Of a stretch of DNA of 64,000 nt, positions 33,501 through 37,100 are shown one piece after another (position 1 is the stretch's first letter; the number at the start of each line of letters is the position of its first letter). The stretch covers positions 14,352,511 to 14,416,510 of the forward strand of contig NC_073308.1 of the NCBI RefSeq assembly GCF_027595985.1. The letters run 5' to 3'. Below the pieces are notes generated by a model. It had not been told where the DNA came from and did not search any database. It saw only the letters and a program-made list of their open reading frames with translations. The DNA is from Sorex araneus (taxonomy: Eukaryota; Chordata; Mammalia; Eulipotyphla; Soricidae). The translations under genes and the position numbers were made by a program.

Positions 33501-33720
33501 CCCCGGCACAGGCCCTGGCCCCGCCCCCGGACATCCGCCCGCCCCCGGCCCCGCCCCTCGCACATGCGCCCCGCCGCGCCCAGGCGCCCGCCCCGGGGCT
33601 GCTCCGCCGCGCGCCCCTCCCACTACCTTTGTCCAGCTCCATCAGGGCCGAGTTGGCATCCAGCTCCTGCTCGCCGTAGCCGGCATCTGCCAGGAAAGAC
33701 TTAGTGGAGCTCGACGCCAT
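3269..33720 (-). CDS. INTS7: INTS7, Integrator complex subunit 7 (20 coding exons, span of CDS)
   Basis: The spliced product is 959 aa against about 962 in human, and every exon aligns closely to INTS7 as I know it. Coding exons from 5' to 3': 33720-33627, 29435-29306, 28774-28628, 26886-26749, 25863-25817, 25170-24971, 24842-24720, 19864-19747, 17160-17026, 15384-15287, 14197-13958, 12814-12677, 12339-12133, 11422-11228, 10057-9954, 9176-9108, 8046-7914, 6130-6032, 5075-4890 and 3547-3269. The total is 2880 nt with no frame break. From family knowledge, INTS7 is an alpha-helical ARM/HEAT-type scaffold in the Integrator backbone with INTS1 and INTS2. Integrator cleaves snRNA 3' ends and terminates promoter-proximal Pol II in the nucleus. 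The protein ends in a Gln/Pro-rich tail (about 940-955) and a conserved TRF terminus. Two introns use GC donors. It shares a bidirectional promoter with DTL. Confidence 0.97.
4890..5075 (-). CDS. INTS7: INTS7 coding exon 19
   Basis: It encodes residues 806-867, LALSPSPRNPAEPIAVQSNQ through SKSGQDYK. The acceptor is ATTCCAG|C and the donor AAG|GTGACT. Confidence 0.96.
5131..5236. repeat. Degenerate CA-rich microsatellite
   Basis: An interrupted run of CACA dinucleotides lies just upstream (in transcript sense) of INTS7 exon 19. Confidence 0.6.
5685..5860 (+). repeat. SOR-type SINE, diverged
   Basis: The second half, from the CCCACATGGTCCCC block through CCAGGAGTGATCCCTGAGCAG, and an A-rich end match the family. 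The head is weak. It lies in INTS7 intron 18. Confidence 0.7.
6032..6130 (-). CDS. INTS7: INTS7 coding exon 18
   Basis: It encodes residues 773-805, HTACLCDGIIALLKVPLSFQ through LQSTSIK. The acceptor is CCCACAG|C and the donor AAG|GTAATG, with phase 0 at both ends. Confidence 0.96.
6600..6776 (-). repeat. SOR-type SINE, full length
   Basis: It reads from a T run through the GGGTCACACCCAG end to the reversed B box and head TGCTCCGGCCCC. It is the reference-like form of the family in this window, in INTS7 intron 17. Confidence 0.92.
7914..8046 (-). CDS. INTS7: INTS7 coding exon 17 (GC donor)
   Basis: It encodes residues 728-772, FQEYGTMGAAPADSEYERRV through KKY-like TRKYTPVSYM. The acceptor is CCTGCAG|C. 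The donor is ATG|GCAAGT, the typical GC-AG intron consensus, needed to join SYM to the next exon's HTACL. Confidence 0.96.
8818..8955 (-). repeat. Old SOR-type SINE fragment
   Basis: Weak similarity: GGGCCACAG, GGAGGGCCATACTAGGTG and CTGTACTGTCTCTCC occur in the family order. Many substitutions suggest an old copy. Confidence 0.5.
9108..9176 (-). CDS. INTS7: INTS7 coding exon 16 (69 nt)
   Basis: It encodes residues 705-728, QQQSCLLISHAIEALILDPD. The acceptor is CCTCAG|C and the donor GCCAG|GTACTC. The junctions complete a Leu and a Ser codon as expected for the family. Confidence 0.95.
9753..9930 (+). repeat. SOR-type SINE, diverged
   Basis: GTACCCCATAGGGTCCC, TGAGCACCGCCGGGTG and a final A/C-rich tail match the family. 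It lies immediately beside INTS7 exon 15 in the intron. Confidence 0.65.
9954..10057 (-). CDS. INTS7: INTS7 coding exon 15
   Basis: It encodes residues 671-705, MRQSMEEFRSLAARYGDLYQ through ASLRSLE plus two bases. The acceptor is TCTGCAG|A and the donor GAGCT|GTATCC, ending in phase 2. Confidence 0.95.
10640..11022 (+). repeat. Second-family shrew SINE body with internal duplication
   Basis: It carries the block GCCTGGCAAGCTACCCGTGG, ATGCCAAAAACAGTAAC, GAGACGTTACTGGTGCCCGC and a tail of ACAGTG units. The first block occurs twice (about 10650-10730 and 10770-10850). The tRNA-like head is absent. Confidence 0.7.
11228..11422 (-). CDS. INTS7: INTS7 coding exon 14 (GC donor)
   Basis: It encodes residues 606-670, AASTPLNPLSFQCEFVKLRI through LQRCGRISNQ. 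The acceptor is CCCCAG|G. The only donor that keeps the conserved NQ|M junction is CAG|GCGAGT, a non-canonical GC donor with otherwise good consensus. Confidence 0.95.
12133..12339 (-). CDS. INTS7: INTS7 coding exon 13
   Basis: It encodes residues 537-605, GNHDMAQELYRSLLTQVASE through FYHKGIASLT. The acceptor is GCTTTAG|G and the donor ACG|GTGAGT, in phase 0. Confidence 0.96.
12677..12814 (-). CDS. INTS7: INTS7 coding exon 12
   Basis: It encodes residues 491-536, VSLATVVFVASQKALSAEVK through WTVYRIARQASRM, which is very highly conserved. The acceptor is TGTCAG|G and the donor ATG|GTGTGT. Confidence 0.96.
13373..13530 (+). repeat. SOR-type SINE, diverged
   Basis: The order GGTAAGGAGCTTGC, a B-box-like GTTTGGTCCC, CCCCATATAG, GCACTGCAGGGTGTGG and an A-rich tail fits the family. 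Confidence 0.65.
13958..14197 (-). CDS. INTS7: INTS7 coding exon 11
   Basis: It encodes residues 411-490, VALNCMVKLATGRPHLGQSV through SASDKQQELL. The acceptor is CCCGCAG|G and the donor CTG|GTAACA, with phase 0 at both ends. Confidence 0.96.
14438..14592 (-). repeat. SOR-type SINE, diverged
   Basis: A T run is followed by GGGCCATACCTGGTGGTGC, GCTTGCTCCTGGCAGG and the reversed head CTATCTCCCCAGGCC. Confidence 0.65.
14642..14813 (+). repeat. SOR-type SINE, diverged
   Basis: The head GGGCTGGAGGTGGG, GGGTTCAGTCCCCAGCACCC and GAGTGACCCCTGCCTGAGAG with an A-rich tail match the family. Confidence 0.7.
15287..15384 (-). CDS. INTS7: INTS7 coding exon 10
   Basis: It encodes residues 378-410, LLALEQDAVFGLESLLVLCS through AQATLK. 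The acceptor is CCTCTAG|AC and the donor AAG|GTGAGG. A SINE begins only about 22 bp upstream of the acceptor (in transcript sense), so the branch region overlaps or abuts SINE sequence. Confidence 0.95.
15406..15600 (+). repeat. SOR-type SINE beside INTS7 exon 10
   Basis: It is complete, from GGGCTGGAGTGACAG to the AAATTTATTTT tail. Its head starts about 22 bp from the exon 10 acceptor on the opposite strand. Confidence 0.88.
15605..15776 (-). repeat. SOR-type SINE, full length
   Basis: It runs from TTTTTTTGGGGGGGTCACACC to GTGCTCCAGCCCC. It is tail-to-tail with the preceding copy, forming an inverted SINE pair. Confidence 0.92.
17026..17160 (-). CDS. INTS7: INTS7 coding exon 9
   Basis: It encodes residues 333-378, including LAQECCYHSNRGVAAHGARV. 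The acceptor is TGTTTAG|GG and the donor GAAAG|GTGGGT, ending in phase 1. Confidence 0.96.
17247..17427 (-). repeat. SOR-type SINE, full length
   Basis: It runs from a T-rich tail through GGGTCACACCTGGCAATGC to ATTGCTCCAGCCCC. It lies about 90 bp upstream of INTS7 exon 9 in transcript sense. Confidence 0.92.
17719..17897 (+). repeat. SOR-type SINE, full length
   Basis: It has an intact tRNA-like head with A box and B box (GGGTTCGATTCCC) and a long A tail. It looks young. Confidence 0.93.
18537..18660 (+). repeat. Degenerate SOR-type SINE
   Basis: GGGCTGGGCTGGGATACTGC and TTCAGCTCCCAGCACAGC resemble the head and B-box region. The rest is poorly kept. Confidence 0.35.
19130..19243 (-). repeat. 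SOR-type SINE fragment
   Basis: Reversed pieces GGGGATCAAACCTGGGTGG and TTATCTCTCCGGCCAC are visible. The tail half is short. Confidence 0.6.
19272..19345. repeat. Short tandem repeat of GCTAGCACTGCA type
   Basis: About five imperfect copies of a 10-12-bp GCTAGCACT motif follow one another in INTS7 intron 8. Confidence 0.6.
19747..19864 (-). CDS. INTS7: INTS7 coding exon 8
   Basis: It encodes residues 294-333, from ALCECALQTPYDSLKLGTLS to KHYFSVAA. The acceptor is CCCCCAG|G and the donor CGCAG|GTGAGG, ending in phase 1. The exon is read from genomic sequence because its frame gives no long ORF. Confidence 0.95.
20015..20226 (+). repeat. Young SOR-type SINE with perfect target-site duplication
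   Basis: The element at 20031-20210 is near consensus with an A tail of about 19 bases. It is flanked by the perfect 16-bp duplication AGAAATCCTTCACCAG at 20015-20030 and 20211-20226, which shows LINE-mediated insertion. Confidence 0.97.
20364..20527 (-). repeat. SOR-type SINE
   Basis: It runs from a T run through GAGTCACACTCGGTG to TGCTATCACTCCAGCCC, with a small deletion around the CATATGG block. Confidence 0.88.
20560..20650 (-). repeat. Degenerate SOR-type SINE fragment
   Basis: CTCAGGGCCTACTGCTGG and GTGCTCAGGGATCACTCCTGG match the reversed second half. Confidence 0.45.
20951..23040. repeat. 31-bp minisatellite, about 66 units, in INTS7 intron 7
   Basis: The unit is CACTCCCCCCAGGCCCCCTG followed by TCTGCCCCTGT (31 bp), tandemly repeated with a very homogeneous core from about 21010 to 22975. 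The edge units decay (CCCTACAGG variants at both ends). Variants differ mainly at CTC/CCC, TGT/TGC and TCTG/TCCG positions and occur in blocks. All plus-strand Cs become G runs of 4, 5 and 6 in the INTS7 transcript. It contains no stop codons in several frames, which creates long spurious ORFs. Confidence 0.98.
23886..24060 (+). repeat. SOR-type SINE, full length
   Basis: It runs from GGGGGCTGGAGCAATAGCAC to GTGACCCAAAAAGCC plus an A run, with one variant ATGAGCCAGG also seen in the copies at 50783 and 52922. Confidence 0.93.
24437..24580 (-). repeat. SOR-type SINE, diverged
   Basis: It carries GGCCACACCCAGTGGTGC, CTCAGGGAACCATAG and the reversed head CTACCTCTCTGGC. Confidence 0.65.
24720..24842 (-). 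CDS. INTS7: INTS7 coding exon 7
   Basis: It encodes residues 253-293, from IQLLLQCLETDPRKAVKRLA to TPHTWSRENIQ. The acceptor is TTTACAG|A. The donor ATACAG|GTGCTG is a weak consensus. The minisatellite-bearing intron 7 follows. Confidence 0.95.
24971..25170 (-). CDS. INTS7: INTS7 coding exon 6
   Basis: It encodes residues 186-252, containing LATPVDLKLKLIPILQHMHH and ending at VDTPKQ. The acceptor is GCTGCAG|GC and the donor CAG|GTGAGT, in phase 0. An intronic SINE fragment begins about 20 bp beyond the acceptor. Confidence 0.96.
25191..25345 (+). repeat. SOR-type SINE, 5'-truncated
   Basis: It begins at the GGCTTGCACGTGGCCAACCC block and continues to ACTGGGTGTGGCCC. It starts about 20 bp from INTS7 exon 6. 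Confidence 0.75.
25817..25863 (-). CDS. INTS7: INTS7 coding exon 5 (47 nt)
   Basis: It encodes residues 170-186, DFAVGICNKISEMIQ, after completing a Lys codon. The acceptor is the weak form TTTCCAAAG|G behind a good pyrimidine tract, and the donor is CAAG|GTATGT. At 47 nt, skipping this exon would shift the frame. Confidence 0.93.
26211..26485. repeat. 36-bp minisatellite, about 7-8 units, in INTS7 intron 4
   Basis: Imperfect repeats of GGGTCAGGCTGGACAGTCAC followed by CCCTGCAGGCAGGACG. The period is a multiple of three, so a 12-residue peptide pattern appears in ORFs, but there is no sign of a gene. Confidence 0.9.
26749..26886 (-). CDS. INTS7: INTS7 coding exon 4
   Basis: It encodes residues 124-170: MLGSLASIIPERKNAHHSIR followed by the LDSHDNVEVEAAVFAAANFS helix region. 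The acceptor is CCTGCAG|G and the donor TCCAA|GTGAGC, ending in phase 2. Confidence 0.96.
27057..27232 (-). repeat. Second-family shrew SINE body
   Basis: It is the reverse complement of the body seen at 10640-11022 and 37415-37588: reversed CTCGAGCAAAT-like and GTTACTGGTGCC blocks, and GGTAGCTTGCCGGACTC. The tail is of CACTGT type rather than poly(A). Confidence 0.75.
27325..27490 (+). repeat. SOR-type SINE, diverged
   Basis: GTAGTACAGTGAGTGGGACG, TTGCCTTGCACATTG and CTTGATCCCAGGCACC follow the family order. Confidence 0.7.
27550..27705 (+). repeat. SOR-type SINE, old copy
   Basis: ACTGCCTTGCCTGGGG, GGTTTAATTCCTGTCACC and CCTGAGCACAGTCAGGAATA match the family with heavy divergence. Confidence 0.6.
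28160..28410. repeat. Two SOR-type SINE fragments, convergent
   Basis: A minus-strand fragment at 28160-28285 (CTCAGAGCTTACTCCTGG to CATATGAGATGCCGG) is followed by a plus-strand fragment at 28338-28410 (GGTTTGATCCCCAGCATCCC). Confidence 0.6.
28628..28774 (-). CDS. INTS7: INTS7 coding exon 3
   Basis: It encodes residues 75-124, with NNFLRLCVLKVTQQSEKHLE matching the family. The acceptor is CTCTTTAG|A and the donor CTCAG|GTGACG, ending in phase 2. Confidence 0.96.
29306..29435 (-). CDS. INTS7: INTS7 coding exon 2
   Basis: It encodes residues 32-75, including SGKLGEQCEAVVRFPRLFQK. The acceptor is CCTACAG|GG and the donor GTTGG|GTGAGT. Intron 1 is about 4.2 kb and filled with SINE copies. Confidence 0.96.
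29527..29703 (+). repeat. SOR-type SINE, diverged
   Basis: GGAGACAGCTCAGTGGGGAC head, GGTTCCATCCCC B-box-like block, CCAGGAGTGATCCCTGAACA and an A tail. Confidence 0.8.
29784..29970 (+). repeat. SOR-type SINE, full length
   Basis: Near-consensus copy from GGGTTGGAGCAATAGCAC to GTGACCCAAAAAGC with a tail of TAAA repeats. Its 5' flank is shared with 30660-30683. Confidence 0.93.
30010..30355 (-). repeat. Two adjacent degenerate SOR-type SINEs
   Basis: Copies at about 30010-30197 and 30218-30355 both start in T-rich runs and contain reversed second-half blocks (CAGGGCCTACTCC, CAGGGCTTACTCCTGGCAGTG) and head remnants. Confidence 0.6.
30682..30726 (+). repeat. SOR-type SINE head only (3'-truncated)
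   Basis: Only the first 45 bp of the element are present, ending at TTGCCTTGCA. Retroposition normally loses 5' ends, so this 3' loss is unusual. Confidence 0.85.
31660..31800 (+). repeat. Degenerate SOR-type SINE
   Basis: Weak matches at GGGCTGGTCCCTACC and GCCTGAGCACCACCAGAGGT. Confidence 0.35.
31862..32035 (+). repeat. SOR-type SINE, diverged
   Basis: GGGCTGAGAGATAGCACAGC, GGATTCCATTGTCAGCATCC and CCAAAAGCCAAAAAAG show a complete but mutated copy. Confidence 0.82.
32610..32785 (+). repeat. SOR-type SINE, full length
   Basis: It runs from GGGGCTGGAGCAATAGTACA to TGTGACCCCAAAACC with an A-rich end. Confidence 0.9.
32919..33080 (+). repeat. SOR-type SINE, diverged
   Basis: GGGCAGGAGTGACAGGACAG and CACCGCCAGGGGTCACCCC match the family. 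It abuts the CpG island. Confidence 0.65.
33627..33720 (-). CDS. INTS7: INTS7 coding exon 1
   Basis: It encodes residues 1-31, starting MASSSTKSFLADAGYGEQEL, which is nearly identical to the human N-terminus and decides the start at 33720. The donor is AAAG|GTAGTG and the exon ends in phase 1. It lies inside the CpG island. Confidence 0.96.
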
Positions 33721-33826
33721 GATCCCGGGAGTCGGCCACTGAACAAGCCTACTCAGATCGCCAACTCGGCCCCCCAGCCACCATCTTCTCGCCCTCCTTC
33801 TCGCGGGTTTTCCCTTCGCATGTGCC

Positions 33827-33836
33827 GCGCATGCGC
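33827..33836. promoter_or_regulatory. NRF1-type palindrome GCGCATGCGC
   Basis: This is a perfect match to the NRF1 core palindrome, about 107 bp upstream of the INTS7 ATG, and is typical of bidirectional housekeeping promoters. Confidence 0.7.
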
Positions 33837-33878
33837 CGAAGCGCCCGGGCCGGTCGTCGGCGCCACGGCGGCCGTGCC

Positions 33879-33889
33879 TGCGCACGCGC
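33879..33889. promoter_or_regulatory. Second NRF1-like site TGCGCACGCGC
   Basis: The half-site TGCGCA is followed by CGCGC, one mismatch from the palindromic core, and lies 43 bp from the first NRF1-type site. Confidence 0.5.
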
Positions 33890-33930
33890 TGTCGGGGCCT
33901 GGGTGGCGCGGGCTCCCGCGGCCGGGCGGG

Positions 33931-33939
33931 GGGCGGGGC
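33931..33939 (+). promoter_or_regulatory. GC box (Sp1/KLF)
   Basis: GGGCGGGGC lies in a G-rich run between the NRF1-type and CCAAT sites, as expected for an Sp1/KLF site. Confidence 0.6.
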
Positions 33940-33964
33940 CTCGGCGCGCGCGGCGCGGCGGGAG

Positions 33965-33969
33965 CCAAT
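33965..33969 (+). promoter_or_regulatory. CCAAT box (NF-Y)
   Basis: It reads GCCAATCGG, a good NF-Y site, about 167 bp upstream of the DTL ATG and 10 bp before the CRE. Confidence 0.65.
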
Positions 33970-33978
33970 CGGCGACCG

Positions 33979-33986
33979 TGACGTCA
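33979..33986. promoter_or_regulatory. CRE/ATF palindrome TGACGTCA
   Basis: This is a perfect 8-bp CRE consensus located between the CCAAT box and the E2F pair. Confidence 0.7.
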
Positions 33987-33987
33987 C

Positions 33988-34007
33988 TTTGGCGGGGAGT
34001 TTGGCGG
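33988..34007 (+). promoter_or_regulatory. Tandem E2F sites
   Basis: TTTGGCGG occurs at 33988-33995 and again at 34000-34007, 12 bp apart, in the same orientation as DTL. The spacing and position just upstream of the expected start agree with known E2F control of DTL. Confidence 0.7.
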
Positions 34008-34131
34008 CCGGGGCTCGCGGTGGCGGGAGTCGGGGCGGCGGCGGCCGGGGGCGAGCGCGGTGAGCGGTGCGGCCCGCAGGACCCGCGACTTTCGCGCGCC
34101 TTCTCCTCCCGCGGCCTGGACCCGGGCGCAG

Positions 34132-34183
34132 ATGCTCTTCAGCTCGGTGCTCCGCCAGCCCCGGCTGGGCGGCCCGAGGGGCG
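34132..34183 (+). CDS. DTL: DTL coding exon 1
   Basis: It encodes MLFSSVLRQPRLGGPRG plus one base, close to the human N-terminus. The donor is GGCG|GTGAGT, ending in phase 1. The first intron is 3.8 kb. Confidence 0.94.
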
Positions 34184-37100
34184 GTGAGTAACGGCCCCAA
34201 CCGCCGCGGGCCCGGGAGCCGAGGCCGCGCGCGGGCGGGGGGCGGCGGGGCGGGCGGGCCGGAGCGCCACACGCCGCCACGCGTGGCCGGGAGCGGGGGC
34301 TGCGGCGCGGGCTCGGTGCGCCCGCCAGGCCGGAGGCCGCGTGCGGGCGGGGGCGGGGGCCCGGGGAACAAAGCGGGCGGCGGGGGTCGCGCCCGCCTGC
34401 CCCTCGCGGGGTTTCCGCCCCGAGGAGGCCGGGCCTGTCCGCGCCGAGGCCTGCGCCGGGAGTGGCCTCGCGCCCGCCTTCCCCCGCGGGCCTCTGGGGG
34501 GCGGCGGGAGGTCTCCCCGGCCCGGCCCTGCTGCCCGCGCCGCGGTACTGCCCGCAGCAGCTAGTCCCCTCCCGGCCCCGACGTTTCCGGAACGGACGCG
34601 GGATCGCTCGGAGTCGGACTTGAAAAAGTTTTAGTGATGGCCTTGGAGCGTGCAGAGGCCTGGGAACCCGTGGCCGGCTGCGAATGTGGACGTTGGCCTG
34701 CAGCGAGCTTTAAAAGGTATTCGAGTATAAATTACTGGCAGGCGCGGCATTTTTTGATGACCACGGTATTTTTCGTGAAGCACCAACAATTGCAGCAGCT
34801 TACAGTCTGACAATTCATCCTGAGAGAAAGCCCTTATAGTGATCAATCTGCGTGCTCCTTTCCAAGAATAGATGTTTTGCATTCCTTCTGATTGAATCAT
34901 TGCAATTGATCAGAATAATATTGATTACTAATTTTGATCACAATGGAGACGTTACTGGTGCCTGCTCGAGCAAATTGATGAACAGCGGGATGACTGTGAC
35001 TTGATCATTGAGCAAGAAGTAAAACTTTTGTTAGTAGTAGACCTCACCGAACTGGGTGCAGACATTTATTGTGCACTTATAAGAATTCTCCGTGTCTTCT
35101 GTTAGGCATCCAGAAGTTTTATATCTTTTGGGTCAAAATGACAGGAAGGGGGCTGGAGCAATAGCACAGCGGGTAGGGCATCCCATATGGTCCCCCGAGC
35201 ACTGCCAGGAGTAATTCCGGAGTGCAGAGCCAGGAGTAACCCCTGAGCATTGCCAGGTGTGACCCAAAAGGCAAAAAATGAAGACAGGAAGGCCCTGCTA
35301 CAGGCTAAGGTGGGCACCAGGACCTTCTTGGGAAGCAGCTTTATTAAGCTTGCTGACAGGGGCTTGAGAATTCTGGTCCAGCCTGGAGAACAAAAGGGGC
35401 TCCTTGAGTACCCTCAGCAAGCCTGGCTCCAGAAGCAGGAAGTGGGATTACATCAGATGAGGACATTCCTTTCCCTCTGCCCCAGTCTGGGCGGCAGCTC
35501 CCCCTCCTCACCCTGGCCTCACTGTCAAATCCCATACTCCGCTCCTCCTGAGGCACAAATGCAGGGGGAGAGATTGAAGTGGGGGAGTAAATGCCTCACT
35601 GGAGGGAGAGGGGCAGTGAGGGCCGGGTCTACCTAGACCCGTGTAGGGGACAGAAATGGCTACCGTACATCTGGAAGCCGAGTACCTGGGTACTGGTTCT
35701 CCGGTTACTCACCTGAGGTGCTGGGGAATCCCCACGGGAGACTCCAGGACTCCCCTTGCACCTTGCAGGTAAGGTTTGGTTGGGGGCATCCTCGCTGTAC
35801 CTGTTGGGCCAGCAGGGCCAGCACAGTGGGGATCCAGGGCTGCTCTGACTGCTGGTGTTCATGTGTGTTCCTGAGCCCCCAACAGGCAGGGCAGGGTGGA
35901 GAGGTGAATTTTGTCTTATTAAAGAATCTAGTTTCTCAAGTAAACCTTCAGATTTACCCAGTTCTAACTTTGACCTTTTGGGTTTCAAGTGTTGCTTTCA
36001 CACTTTGCTGGGGGGTTTTGTTTGTTTTAGGAGGTCACACCCACCCACGGTGCTTGGCTGGAGGGGATTGAACCCTGGCCAGCCCTGTGCAAAGCCAACT
36101 CCCTGTCCATTGTACTGTCACTCCAGACCTGGTTTAAGGCTTTAAAATCACAGATGTGTGGTTTGAACAAAGGCTTTTGTTTCTTTACTCTGTGGCTATT
36201 GTGATCTCTGCCATGTAATCACTGGACTTTCTCCACACACCTTAATGGCGTCTTCTCCCCAGTACCCACAGTCGGACACGGTCCTTGACTCCTTCCCCAA
36301 CTTTATGCTGATTCCTTCAGGTTGTCTCTGAACTACTGAAGCCTATTTGCCAGATTATGTCAGACTAAGCTATCTTCTCCAAATTATGTTTCTGATACAA
36401 ATTAAAAGTAATCTTGGGGTGAGGGGAGATAGTATATCAGGTAGGGCATTTGCCTTACACACTGTTGACCCAGGTTTGATTCTCAACACCGCATATGGTC
36501 CCCTGAGTACCACCAGGAGCAATTTGTGAGCACAGAGCCAAGAGTAGCCTTGAGCATCGCAAGATGTGGTCCAAAATAAGAGTGAGAGAAAGAAAGTATA
36601 ATGGGAGGCAGGTGAATCTTGAGTGCACACCTCCTTCTCGGGGATGTTATTCCTTCCTTTCTTTGACTTTTGTAGTTATTCTTAGCATTCTCTGTTCTGG
36701 AGAAGCCCTTTTTCTCATAAACATGCGCCTCCCCCACCCCCACATTTCCCCAAATCAAAGGTTTAATTCAAAAAGATCAAATGTGAGTCTTCAGTAGAAA
36801 GCTTGGAGAGGGGGGACATTGAAACAGTGGTGGCGGGAACCAGCCCCTGGTAGAGGGTGTGGCATTGGAGTGGTTGTGTGAAAGATGGTTGTATGACAGT
36901 AGCTCTTTATTCAGATAGTTTAAATGTATGGTTGTCATCTATGCTAAATAAGCATTTGGGTCTCGGGACCCAAATCAAGTGACTTTTTCCTCTTCTGTGC
37001 TTAAAATATGTTGGCCGCATAGCATATGTTTGCGGAGTTTAGCAGATGGGAGTGACACTTTTGGCCCCTCAGGGCAGATCACGTATGTGTGCACCCTGAG

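Larger units (their letters stand above)
33721..34131. promoter_or_regulatory. INTS7-DTL bidirectional promoter
   Basis: This 411-bp interval separates the two divergent ATG codons. It is CpG-dense, has no obvious TATA box, and holds clustered NRF1-, GC-box-, CCAAT-, CRE- and E2F-like sites. Both transcripts must start here, and the E2F pair lies on the DTL side. From established knowledge DTL is an S-phase E2F-regulated gene, while INTS7 is housekeeping. Exact transcription starts are not visible from sequence alone. Confidence 0.9.
33260..34620. other. CpG island over the shared promoter
   Basis: The sequence is dense in CpG from INTS7 intron 1 through DTL intron 1, in contrast to the CpG-poor flanks. 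The boundaries are by eye. It covers first exons of both genes. Confidence 0.85.

Noticed and set aside
33265-33981. 238-aa plus-strand ORF over the promoter
   Set aside because: Arg/Pro/Ala-rich composition is typical of a CpG-island chance frame and it overlaps INTS7 exon 1 in antisense.
33148-34371. 407-aa minus-strand ORF
   Set aside because: It reads through the CpG island, INTS7 exon 1 and the DTL first exon. Only the short INTS7 N-terminal part is real coding sequence; stop-free frames are expected in such GC-rich DNA.
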